A stretch of 21,309 nt of DNA, from contig DOUW01000059.1 in assembly GCA_003520365.1 (NCBI GenBank), positions 440 through 21,748 of the forward strand, written 5' to 3'. Shown one piece after another: positions 15,560 through 21,309 of this stretch (the stretch's first letter is position 1; each line of letters starts with the position of its first letter). Below the pieces are notes generated by a model, which did no database searches, was not told the origin of the DNA, and saw only the letters and a program-made list of their open reading frames with translations. The stretch comes from Massilia sp. (GTDB taxonomy: Bacteria; Pseudomonadota; Gammaproteobacteria; Burkholderiales; Burkholderiaceae_D). The position numbers and the translations under genes are program-made.

Positions 15560-16333
15560 ATGACAAAATCCGAAGACGTGAAGGAGAACGGAGAAGTTTC
15601 CGTCGAAATTCTATCGAACGCTCATGTTTCCGAGGATCGCGATAATATGGCGAACTCAGAATTAGAGGATGTTATCGTGAACCAAGATTCATATGGAATC
15701 CGGCTTACCGATACGGCGAAAGGACGCAATTCGGCCAGCATGCTGGTCAACAAGATGTATGCCTGGCGCGGCTACGCGGGGACGCACCAGTTCACGGACG
15801 ACCCCAACCGCATTACGCTCACCGCCACCGACAAGGGCGACGTGGTCGGCACGCTGACGCTGGGGATCGACTCGCCGATCGGCCTGATGGCCGACCAGAT
15901 TTTCAAGGAAGAACTCGACGCCTACCGTTCGCGCGGCGCCAAGCTCTGTGAGTTCACCAAGCTGGCGTTCGACCCGACGGTGCGCTCGAAAACTTCGCTG
16001 GCCAACCTGTTTCACCTGGCCGTGATTTATGCGCGCGATATCCACGATTGCACCGATATCGTCATCGAAGTCAATCCGCGCCATCGGCGCTTTTACGAGC
16101 ACATGCTCGGATTCGAGCGGGTCGGCGACGTCAAGACCAATCCGCGCGTGAATGCGCCGGCTTACCTCCTGCGTATCAGCCTGGAATATGTGACGGAGCA
16201 GATCAAGAATCTCGGTGGCACCTGGAGCACCACCACCAACGAGCGTTCCTTCTATCCGTATTTCTTCTCGCCGCGCGAGGAGCAAGGCATCATCAACCGT
16301 TTGCGCCGCATCGACGAACAGCAGGTCGCGTAA
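15560..16333 (+). CDS. FeeM-like N-acyl amino acid synthase / PEP-CTERM-associated acyltransferase
   Basis: This 257-residue protein belongs to the GNAT/LuxI-fold group that includes FeeM, which joins an acyl chain from acyl carrier protein to an amino acid. Related acyltransferases occur in exosortase loci. Diagnostic stretches are GDVVGTLTLGID (93-104), KLCEFTKLAFDP (128-139), which has the glutamate-containing strand of LuxI-like enzymes, and VIEVNPRHRRFYEHMLGF (168-185). Residues 1-45 look unconserved and their codons are more AT-rich than the rest. The ATG at 15560 follows GAGG by eight bases; a GTG nine bases earlier is too close to that site. No signal peptide, so it is cytoplasmic. 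It is first in a tight run with the ThiF and nitroreductase-like genes. The acyl donor and acceptor are unknown. Confidence 0.8.
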   Translation: MTKSEDVKENGEVSVEILSNAHVSEDRDNMANSELEDVIVNQDSYGIRLTDTAKGRNSASMLVNKMYAWRGYAGTHQFTDDPNRITLTATDKGDVVGTLTLGIDSPIGLMADQIFKEELDAYRSRGAKLCEFTKLAFDPTVRSKTSLANLFHLAVIYARDIHDCTDIVIEVNPRHRRFYEHMLGFERVGDVKTNPRVNAPAYLLRISLEYVTEQIKNLGGTWSTTTNERSFYPYFFSPREEQGIINRLRRIDEQQVA

Positions 16334-16401
16334 TGCCATCCATGCGGGCGCCGCGGCGCGCCCATTCTCCTTCTTCCCGCAGTATTCTTTTCCGCACATG
16401 A
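16333..16401 (+). CDS. Possible 22-codon coupling micro-ORF between the acyltransferase and ThiF genes
   Basis: The acyltransferase stop reads TAATG, so an ATG at 16333 overlaps it. That frame (MPSMRAPRR...) runs 22 codons and stops at a TGA within ATGAGC, overlapping the ThiF start at 16398. The micro-ORF thus bridges the gap exactly. The ThiF ATG has no recognisable ribosome binding site, so reinitiation after this ORF could supply its translation. The peptide itself has no recognisable function and may be only a coupling device, or chance. Confidence 0.25.
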   Translation: MPSMRAPRRAHSPSSRSILFRT

Positions 16402-17285
16402 GCACTCCTTTCCCCTACGAGCAGGCGTTTTCCCGAAATATTGGCTGGGTCACGAAGGAGGAGCAGGCAAGATTGCGGCAAAAGCGGGTCGCGATCGCGG
16501 GCGGCGGCGGTGTCGGCGGCGTGCACGCGATGACCCTGGCGCGCCTGGGCGTCACCAAATTCCACATCGCCGACTTCGACAGTTTCGACGTGCCCAACTT
16601 TAACCGCCAGGTCGGCGCCATGGTCTCGACTCTGGGCCAGCCGAAGGCCGACGTCATCCGCCGCATGCTGCTCGACGTGAATCCCGAGTGCGAGGTCGTG
16701 GTGTTCGGCGAAGGCATCAATGCCGGCAACCTCGACGCTTTCCTGCAGGGGGTCGACATGTACGTCGACGCGCTCGACTTCTTCGCCTTCGAGATCCGCC
16801 AGCAGACCTTTGCCCTGTGCGCCAGGCTCGGCATTCCCGCCAGCACGGTGGCGCCGCTGGGCATGGGCGCGGCCCTGCTCAACTTCATGCCCGGGCAGAT
16901 GACCTTCGAGGAATACTTCCAGTGGGGAGACTTGCCCGAGACCGACAAGGCGGTGCACTTCGTGGTCGGCCTGGCCCCGGCCGGCCTGCACCGCCCGTAC
17001 CTGGTGGTGCCGGAAGCGGTGAATTTCGTCGAGCGGCGCGGTCCCTCGACCATCATGGCCTGCCAGCTGTGCGCCGGCGTGATGGGCACCGAGGCGCTGA
17101 AGATCCTGCTCGGCCGCGGCAAGGTGCTGGCCGCGCCCTGGGGCGTGCAGTTCGACGCCTACCGCAACAAGCTGGTGCGCACCTGGCGCCCGGGCGGCAA
17201 CAAGAATCCCCTGCACCGCCTGATGATCAAGATCGGCAAGCAGCAGCTGGCGAAAGACCTGGCGGCTGCCGGAGTGACGCGATGA
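16398..17285 (+). CDS. ThiF/E1-like adenylating enzyme
   Basis: This 295-residue protein has the nucleotide-binding fold of ThiF, MoeB and E1 enzymes, which activate a carboxylate as an acyl-adenylate with ATP. Visible key residues are the glycine loop GGGGVGG (35-41), the acidic pair in ADFDSFD (59-61), NFNRQ with the ATP-contacting Arg at 70, and K83 in GQPKADV. Only one CxxC is present (CQLC, 222-225), not the two pairs that hold zinc in MoeB/ThiF, so its catalytic cysteine and partner protein are unclear. No ThiS/MoaD-like sulfur carrier is in the window. The ATG at 16398 lacks a clear ribosome binding site (see the micro-ORF). Its stop overlaps the next start as ATGA. Confidence 0.85.
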   Translation: MSTPFPYEQAFSRNIGWVTKEEQARLRQKRVAIAGGGGVGGVHAMTLARLGVTKFHIADFDSFDVPNFNRQVGAMVSTLGQPKADVIRRMLLDVNPECEVVVFGEGINAGNLDAFLQGVDMYVDALDFFAFEIRQQTFALCARLGIPASTVAPLGMGAALLNFMPGQMTFEEYFQWGDLPETDKAVHFVVGLAPAGLHRPYLVVPEAVNFVERRGPSTIMACQLCAGVMGTEALKILLGRGKVLAAPWGVQFDAYRNKLVRTWRPGGNKNPLHRLMIKIGKQQLAKDLAAAGVTR

Positions 17286-18343
17286 GCACCATGGAACGGA
17301 TCCTCGACCTGGCGCGCTGGGCGCCCAGCGGCGACAACATGCAGACCTGGCGCTTCGAGATCGCAGCGCCCGACCACCTGGTGGTGCATGCCTACGATAC
17401 GCGCGACCACTGCGTCTACGACCTCGACGGCCATCCGAGCCAGATCGCCTTCGGCACCCTGCTCGAGACCATCGCGATCGCCGCCAGCGCCCACGGCCTG
17501 CGCGCCGACATCGCGCGCCGCCCGGCCGGCCGCGAGACCCATCCGGAATTCGACGTGCGCTTCATGGCCGATCCGGCAATCAAGCCCAGCCCGCTGCTGG
17601 GGGCGATCGAGGAGCGCCGCGTCCAGCGCCGCCCGATGAAGACCACGCCCCTGAGCGCCGAGCACAAGCGCCTGTTGGAGCAGACGGTCGGGCCTGAATA
17701 CACCCTGACCTGGCTCGAGCGCCGCGACCAGAAATGGCAGGCGGCCAAGCTCATGTACAACAACGCCAGGCTGCGCCTGACGATGCCGGAAGCCTTCGAG
17801 ACCCACCGCAGCATCATCGACTGGGAAAACCGCGTCGAAAGCCCGGACAAGGTGCCGGCCAACGCGCTCGGCGTCGACGCCATGACCCTGCACCTGATGA
17901 AGTGGGCGATGGTCAGCTGGCGCCGCATGTCGACCATGAACACCCTGATGGGCACCTGGGCGCCGCGCCTGCAGATGGACCTGGCGCCCGGCATGGCCTG
18001 CGCCGCCCACTTCGTGTTGAAGGCGAAGCGTGCGCCGGCCTCGATCGACGACTACGTGGCCGCCGGCCGTGCCTTGCAGCGCTTCTGGCTGACGATGACG
18101 ACGCTCGGCCTGTACATGCAGCCGGAAATGACGCCGCTGATCTTTTCCAAGTACGCGCGCGAGAACACCCGTTTTACCGCCAACGCACGCCTGGAGCAGG
18201 CTGCGCGCGACCTGCAGCGCCAGACCGAGGCCCTGATCTTCGACGGCGCCGGACATCCGGTCTACATGGGACGGATGGGCTATGGGCCGCGCCCGAGTTC
18301 GCGCTCGGTGCGCCGTCCGGTGGCGGAGCTGATGAAGCGCTGA
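17282..18343 (+). CDS. Nitroreductase-like flavoprotein (MoeY C-terminal-domain type)
   Basis: This 353-residue protein begins with the nitroreductase FMN-binding pattern ARWAPSGDNMQTWRF (11-25). Later segments such as AAGRALQRFWLTMTTLGLYMQPEM fit the second half of the fold. It is longer than ordinary nitroreductases (about 200) and resembles the large atypical group found with or fused to ThiF domains. I recall Mycobacterium Rv1355c (MoeY) as such a fusion. The ATG at 17282 overlaps the ThiF stop (ATGA), with GGAG seven bases upstream, so the two are translationally coupled and probably act together. The substrate is not known; FMN use is inferred from the motif. An intrinsic terminator lies 27 bases after the stop. 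Confidence 0.8.
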   Translation: MSTMERILDLARWAPSGDNMQTWRFEIAAPDHLVVHAYDTRDHCVYDLDGHPSQIAFGTLLETIAIAASAHGLRADIARRPAGRETHPEFDVRFMADPAIKPSPLLGAIEERRVQRRPMKTTPLSAEHKRLLEQTVGPEYTLTWLERRDQKWQAAKLMYNNARLRLTMPEAFETHRSIIDWENRVESPDKVPANALGVDAMTLHLMKWAMVSWRRMSTMNTLMGTWAPRLQMDLAPGMACAAHFVLKAKRAPASIDDYVAAGRALQRFWLTMTTLGLYMQPEMTPLIFSKYARENTRFTANARLEQAARDLQRQTEALIFDGAGHPVYMGRMGYGPRPSSRSVRRPVAELMKR

Positions 18344-18370
18344 AGCGACCAGTCCAATCGCAAAGAAAAA

Positions 18371-18396
18371 CGGCAAGCAATGCTTGCCGTTTTTTT
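18371..18396 (+). terminator. Intrinsic terminator of the acyltransferase-ThiF-nitroreductase cassette
   Basis: CGGCAAG, loop CAATG and CTTGCCG form the stem, followed by seven T (18390-18396) and preceded by five A. It closes the plus-strand cassette. Confidence 0.9.
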
Positions 18397-18443
18397 ATCC
18401 CTTCCGCCGATCCAACTGGCTCGATGCCGCGCCGGCGTGGAAG

Positions 18444-18495
18444 CGCAAAAAGGAAGCGGAAAAAGGAAACGCAAAAAGGAAGCGAAAAAGAAAAA
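18444..18495. repeat. 13-base polypurine tandem repeat, four units
   Basis: Four consecutive 13-base units are seen: CGCAAAAAGGAAG, CGGAAAAAGGAAA, CGCAAAAAGGAAG and CGAAAAAGAAAAA. Units 1 and 3 are identical. Except for a C at the start of each unit and one more in units 1 and 3, the plus strand is all purine. The array lies between two facing terminators. Confidence 0.85.
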
Positions 18496-18518
18496 GAGCG
18501 GGCAAGCCCGCTCTTTTT
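18491..18518 (-). terminator. Intrinsic terminator of the PEP-CTERM gene (potentially bidirectional)
   Basis: AAAAAGAGCGGGC and GCCCGCTCTTTTT are perfect complements around a two-base AA centre; the real loop would be a little larger. Read on the minus strand it starts 18 bases past the PEP-CTERM stop codon and ends in five T. The A/T flanks allow it to work in both directions. Confidence 0.85.
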
Positions 18519-18536
18519 CATACGCTAAAGCCCGAC

Positions 18537-19397
18537 TTAGGCCTTCTTGGCGCGCTTGCGTGCAGCGACGCCGGCGCCCAGCATGGCGATGCCGAACAGG
18601 GCCAGCGAGCCTGGCTCAGGAACTTCAGCCAGCTTGAACTGACCGTTGTTCGAGACGAAGAAGTACTGGCCAGGGTTGTTGGCGTACGAGGTGCCGTCGC
18701 AACCGGCGCCGCCGAAGCCGGCGAACTGGCAGGCCACTTCGTCGACCAGGCGGTTGGTCGGCTCGCCGACGGTGTTGGCGTTGGTGAAGGCGAACGACAG
18801 GATCGATTCCATCGACAGGTCGTCACCGTTGGCGTTGAAGAAGTAGCCCGACTCCAGCATGCCTGGCATTGCCTTGGCGTTGACGGTCACCTGGCCGTTG
18901 TTGATCGGCGAGCCGCTGGCATCGACCAGGCCGCCGCCGCCAGCGAGCACGTTGAATTCGGCGATCAGGTTGCCCAGGTTGGCGCCATAGTAACCTTCGG
19001 TGCCGGCGTACTGGCCGTCGGTCGGGTTCTGGTACATCTTGATGGTACCGCCGGTGAACGAGAAGGCGCCGCTGAAGTTACCGGTGCCGAAGGCTTCGAA
19101 GGTCGCGGTGATGTTGCCGCCAGCGAAGTTCTGCGGGAACAGGGCGCCGTTCGAGTCGGCTTGGACGATGTTGAACACGGCATGTTCACGGAACGAGAAG
19201 CTGGTGCCGCCGGTCGGGGTCAGCTCGATGAAGGCATTGCCGTTCACGTCCAGGTATTCGTTGATGACCTGACCGCTTTCGTAGCCACCGCCGTTCGGGT
19301 TGAAGACCCAGTCATTCAGGACCGGGCCGGCGTGAGCGGCACCAGCCATCGACATTGCTACAGCTGCTGCGCAGGTCAGTTTCTTCAGAAATTTCAT
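18537..19397 (-). CDS. PEP-CTERM sorted exported protein (flocculation-associated PepA-like family)
   Basis: This 286-residue secreted protein has a signal peptide (MKFLKKLTCAAAVAMSM..., cut predicted after AHA at 23) and a C-terminal sorting signal: VPEPGSLALFGIAML, PEP at 260-262, a hydrophobic helix and the basic tail RKRAKKA. Exosortase would cut near PEP. The mature part is rich in Asn/Gly/Thr with beta-type text (NDWVFNPNGGGYESGQ, AFIELTPTGG, VACQFAGFGGAGC). From memory this is like the PepA proteins linked to floc formation in Zoogloea and widespread in Massilia; I am moderately sure. The start is set by the signal peptide and an AGGA about nine bases upstream; a longer reading would put 27 residues before the signal peptide. 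It is controlled by the sigma-54 promoter listed next and has its own terminator. Confidence 0.88.
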   Translation of the reverse strand: MKFLKKLTCAAAVAMSMAGAAHAGPVLNDWVFNPNGGGYESGQVINEYLDVNGNAFIELTPTGGTSFSFREHAVFNIVQADSNGALFPQNFAGGNITATFEAFGTGNFSGAFSFTGGTIKMYQNPTDGQYAGTEGYYGANLGNLIAEFNVLAGGGGLVDASGSPINNGQVTVNAKAMPGMLESGYFFNANGDDLSMESILSFAFTNANTVGEPTNRLVDEVACQFAGFGGAGCDGTSYANNPGQYFFVSNNGQFKLAEVPEPGSLALFGIAMLGAGVAARKRAKKA

Positions 19398-19453
19398 GAT
19401 TGGTATCCTCGTTCTGTGGTTGATCGGTTTTTGGCAAACACACCCATCTATTA

Positions 19454-19468
19454 GCAATGGTCGTGCCA
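19454..19468 (-). promoter_or_regulatory. Sigma-54 (RpoN) promoter of the PEP-CTERM gene
   Basis: On the minus strand the sequence reads TGGCACG, ACCA, TTGC. This is an exact match to the -24/-12 consensus TGGCACG-N4-TTGC, with C before it and T after it also as preferred. Transcription would start near 19442, giving a leader of about 45 bases before the ATG at 19397. Sigma-54 control implies an NtrC-type activator, and PrsR is the known activator type for PEP-CTERM genes. Confidence 0.85.
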
Positions 19469-19487
19469 GCTCTGCCATTTCTTTTTA

Positions 19488-19500
19488 AATCAACAACTTA
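19488..19500 (+). promoter_or_regulatory. IHF binding-site match upstream of the sigma-54 promoter
   Basis: AATCAACAACTTA fits the IHF consensus WATCAANNNNTTR at every defined position. It lies about 46-58 bases upstream of the predicted start site, the usual place for the bend that brings a remote activator to sigma-54 polymerase. Confidence 0.5.
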
Positions 19501-19549
19501 CCAAGGAATGTTAGAGATTACTCAACAGTTGTGTAAAAATTATCGACAT

Positions 19550-19570
19550 ACATTTCTTTTTGAAAAATGT
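19550..19570. repeat. AT-rich inverted repeat, candidate upstream activator site or weak GAF-gene terminator
   Basis: ACATTT (19550-19555) and AAATGT (19565-19570) are inverted around nine bases. They are about 110-130 bases upstream of the PEP-CTERM start site and 13 bases past the GAF gene stop codon, so either role is possible. The match is short. Confidence 0.3.
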
Positions 19571-19582
19571 CAATAGGCATCG

Positions 19583-20287
19583 TTAATTTTTCCCGTGCAA
19601 TTTGTTGTTGAGCTGATCGATGATTTCGCTGGCCGCGCCGACGATCTGCGGCGCTTCGAAACCGGCCTTGACCAGTTCCTTGAAAAAAGAGCGGGCCAGG
19701 ATGCGCGCCACCTCTTCCGGATTGCGGTAGGCGGTGCGCCCTGCTTCCTCGGTCTCGCTGGCCAGGGCCAGCTGGGCAAAACGCGAGTCGAGCAGGCGCT
19801 GCAGCTGCACCACCTGGATACTCTTGCCGATGAACAGGCAGGTCACCTCGAGCAGCGCCAGGTCGTCCTGGACGAAGGTATTGCCGGCGACGTTCACCAC
19901 GCCGACGATGCGCCCCTCGATCCGGATCGGCGCCGACATCAGGCTGCGGCCGGCCCCGCGCGGACGGCGCGCCAGCAGCGCATAGGCCGAGTTGCCGATG
20001 TCCTCGACCAGTAGCGCCTGGCCGCTGGCGAGGACCTGGCCGCTGATGCCTTCGCCGCGGCCGATGTCGGCCGCCAGCACGGCGTCGGGCAGGTCGCCTG
20101 CGCGCGCATGCACGCGCAGGCGCAGGTCTTCGCCGCTGCCGCCACTGAGCAGCATGATCGAGCAACTGTCGGCGTTGAGCATGCGGGCGCATTGCTGGGC
20201 CTGGCTCCGCAGGCTGTCTTCCAGGCTGCCGCTGGAGAGGAAATGCTGCAGGTCGTGCAGCCGCATCAGGCCGTGGTCCGCTTCCAT
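19583..20287 (-). CDS. GAF-domain protein
   Basis: This 234-residue cytoplasmic protein has one clear GAF domain at about residues 20-165, with typical text GRGEGISGQVLASGQALLVEDI, SAPIRIEGRIVGVVNVAGN and FVQDDLALLEVTC. GAF domains bind small ligands or mediate dimerisation. No catalytic or DNA-binding domain follows. The last 60 residues look helical (NPEEVARILARSFFKELVKAGF... EIIDQLNNKL) and may be an interaction module. The ATG at 20287 has GAGG about eight bases upstream. It lies 59 bases after the nucleotidyltransferase gene on the same strand, with a 7-bp hairpin (20303-20321) in the gap, and upstream of the PEP-CTERM gene. It may share an operon with the former. Its ligand is unknown. 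Confidence 0.85.
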   Translation of the reverse strand: MEADHGLMRLHDLQHFLSSGSLEDSLRSQAQQCARMLNADSCSIMLLSGGSGEDLRLRVHARAGDLPDAVLAADIGRGEGISGQVLASGQALLVEDIGNSAYALLARRPRGAGRSLMSAPIRIEGRIVGVVNVAGNTFVQDDLALLEVTCLFIGKSIQVVQLQRLLDSRFAQLALASETEEAGRTAYRNPEEVARILARSFFKELVKAGFEAPQIVGAASEIIDQLNNKLHGKN

Positions 20288-20346
20288 GTGTCACCTCGTC
20301 GTCGACGGGTCCGCCCCGTCGTTTGCGTCCCGGCGGCGGCGCGGCG

Positions 20347-21309
20347 CTAGTTTGCCGGCTCGGCCTTCGGGGACAGGAATGCCTTGTGAAACAGGTGCCG
20401 CGACAGCATCAGCGGCGGCATGCGCAGCCAGTTGCCGCGTATATAAAGCGCGGCGCGGGTGGCGCCGTCGAAGGCATCGGCGCAGCTCGGGTGCGGCGGC
20501 AGCAGCGCGCGCCCGAACAGCGCGTCCATCAATGCCAGCAACGCCGTTCCTGGGCTACCTGCACGCGACTGCGCCAGCACCGCTGCCGGCACCGGGGTGC
20601 CGAGCAGGCGCGTGCAGTAGCGCAACGCATAGAAGAGCGGACGCGCCAGCTGCAGTTCCTGCGCGCGCGCCGGCAGCGCCGACCAGAAGCCGGCCTGGGT
20701 GCCGAAATGACACAACAGGCGGTGCAGGTCGAACAGGTCGCGCAGCCCATGATGGTACTCGCCTTCGGAAAACAGGTGAGCCGCGCTGTGCAGCACCATG
20801 TCGCAAGGCGCCAGGGTGGACACGCCGTCCATGCCGGGAATCGGACGCGCGGCCGCGCGCAGGCGCGCCGGATCCGGGCGCACCGCCGCCGTCTCCGGCA
20901 GGATCGCATGGTGGACGTCGATCACGCTGCTGCGCCGCATGTGCTGCAGCGGCGGCAGTTCGTGCATCCAATCGCGGTAATAACGCTGGTCGTATTCGTC
21001 GTGGTGGGTGCCGGCCCAGCCGTGCAGCATCAGGGCGCTTTCGACGTCGGCCAGGCGCTCCTTCGGCACCAGGATGTCGATGTCGGAAAACAGGCGGCCG
21101 GCGGCGGCGGGGAGATCGGCGGCCGCGTAGGCCGTGCCTTTCAGCAGGATCAGCGGCAGGCCGGTCGCGGCCAAGGCCCGCTGCCCCTGCCGCAACTCGA
21201 AGCGTACCGCGTCCAGGTGGCGCTCCCACACCGTGCGCTCCCAGCCCAGGCGGCGCCGGGCGCGCGCCGGCAAGGCCGCCAGCACCCCGTGCTCCTCGGC
21301 CAGCAGGCC
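20347..21309 (-). CDS. Nucleotidyltransferase family protein, HPr-rel-A/exosortase-associated type (5' end outside window)
   Basis: Visible are 320 codons plus the stop. The frame is still open at the window edge (GLLAEEHGVLAALPARARRR...), so the true start is beyond 21309 and the GTG at 21285 should not be taken as the start. The nucleotidyltransferase core is ILLKGTAYAAADLPAAAGRL followed by FSDIDILVPKERL, with the metal-binding DxD around 21076-21084. The following text (DVHHAILPETA, MVLHSAAHLFSEGEYHHGLRDLFDLHRLL) fits the large NTP_transf_5 family, not the small MNT/AbiE type. This family commonly sits with HprK-related kinase A and a PqqD-like chaperone in exosortase-bearing genomes. Those partners, if present, would be just outside the window. 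The acceptor substrate is unknown. Confidence 0.8.
   Translation of the reverse strand, partial: GLLAEEHGVLAALPARARRRLGWERTVWERHLDAVRFELRQGQRALAATGLPLILLKGTAYAAADLPAAAGRLFSDIDILVPKERLADVESALMLHGWAGTHHDEYDQRYYRDWMHELPPLQHMRRSSVIDVHHAILPETAAVRPDPARLRAAARPIPGMDGVSTLAPCDMVLHSAAHLFSEGEYHHGLRDLFDLHRLLCHFGTQAGFWSALPARAQELQLARPLFYALRYCTRLLGTPVPAAVLAQSRAGSPGTALLALMDALFGRALLPPHPSCADAFDGATRAALYIRGNWLRMPPLMLSRHLFHKAFLSPKAEPAN

Noticed and set aside
18444..18495. Polypurine array considered as a CRISPR-like array
   Set aside because: The units are 13 bases and contiguous, with no spacers and no cas genes nearby.
18384..19454. 356-codon plus-strand open frame opposite the PEP-CTERM gene
   Set aside because: It begins in terminator and polypurine repeat sequence and runs antisense to a gene with a clear signal peptide and sorting signal.

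Overview
The window looks like the chromosome of a GC-rich betaproteobacterium of the Oxalobacteraceae, most likely Massilia or a close relative. This is inferred from the gene content (PEP-CTERM/PrsT system, Flp pilus genes, IcmF, single-chain indolepyruvate ferredoxin oxidoreductase), the strong GC bias at third codon positions and the style of the proteins. No database search was possible. There are no rRNA or tRNA genes, insertion sequences, phage genes or CRISPR arrays that I can support.

Layout, left to right. (1) 1-1117, minus strand: the right end of a Flp/Tad pilus locus, with an Flp pilin, a strong intrinsic terminator, a prepilin peptidase and the first 73 codons of a gene that runs off the window. 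(2) 1118-1475: a 358-base intergenic region with inverted repeats and candidate promoters. (3) 1476-3733: a c-di-GMP synthase (GGDEF) and a c-di-GMP phosphodiesterase (HD-GYP) in tail-to-tail orientation, their ends overlapping by three or four bases. (4) 3856-12085: a LysR regulator, a fused indolepyruvate ferredoxin oxidoreductase and a fused isobutyryl-CoA mutase (IcmF). This is an aromatic and branched-chain amino/keto acid catabolic block. The gap between the two enzymes holds a REP-like inverted pair and a perfect 20-bp palindrome that looks like an operator. (5) 12173-18396: a small unknown gene, the PEP-CTERM TPR lipoprotein PrsT, then a tight three-gene cassette: FeeM/LuxI-fold N-acyl amino acid synthase-like protein, ThiF/E1-like adenylating enzyme and nitroreductase-like flavoprotein. 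(6) 18371-18518: two facing terminators around a 13-base polypurine tandem repeat. (7) 18537-21309, minus strand: a PEP-CTERM sorted exported protein (PepA-like) with a consensus sigma-54 promoter and an IHF-type site, then a GAF-domain protein and a nucleotidyltransferase of the type found in HPr-rel-A/exosortase neighbourhoods, cut by the window end.

How they may work together. The right half is best read as an outlying part of a PEP-CTERM/exopolysaccharide system. PrsT is a marker of that system, the PEP-CTERM protein is a substrate of its sorting enzyme (exosortase, not in this window), and sigma-54 control fits the known PrsK/PrsR two-component regulation. The acyltransferase-ThiF-nitroreductase cassette directly after PrsT is the best candidate for a little-described system: a small-molecule or acyl-amino-acid pathway tied to the cell envelope. 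The left half couples pilus and c-di-GMP genes, which also suits a surface and biofilm lifestyle.
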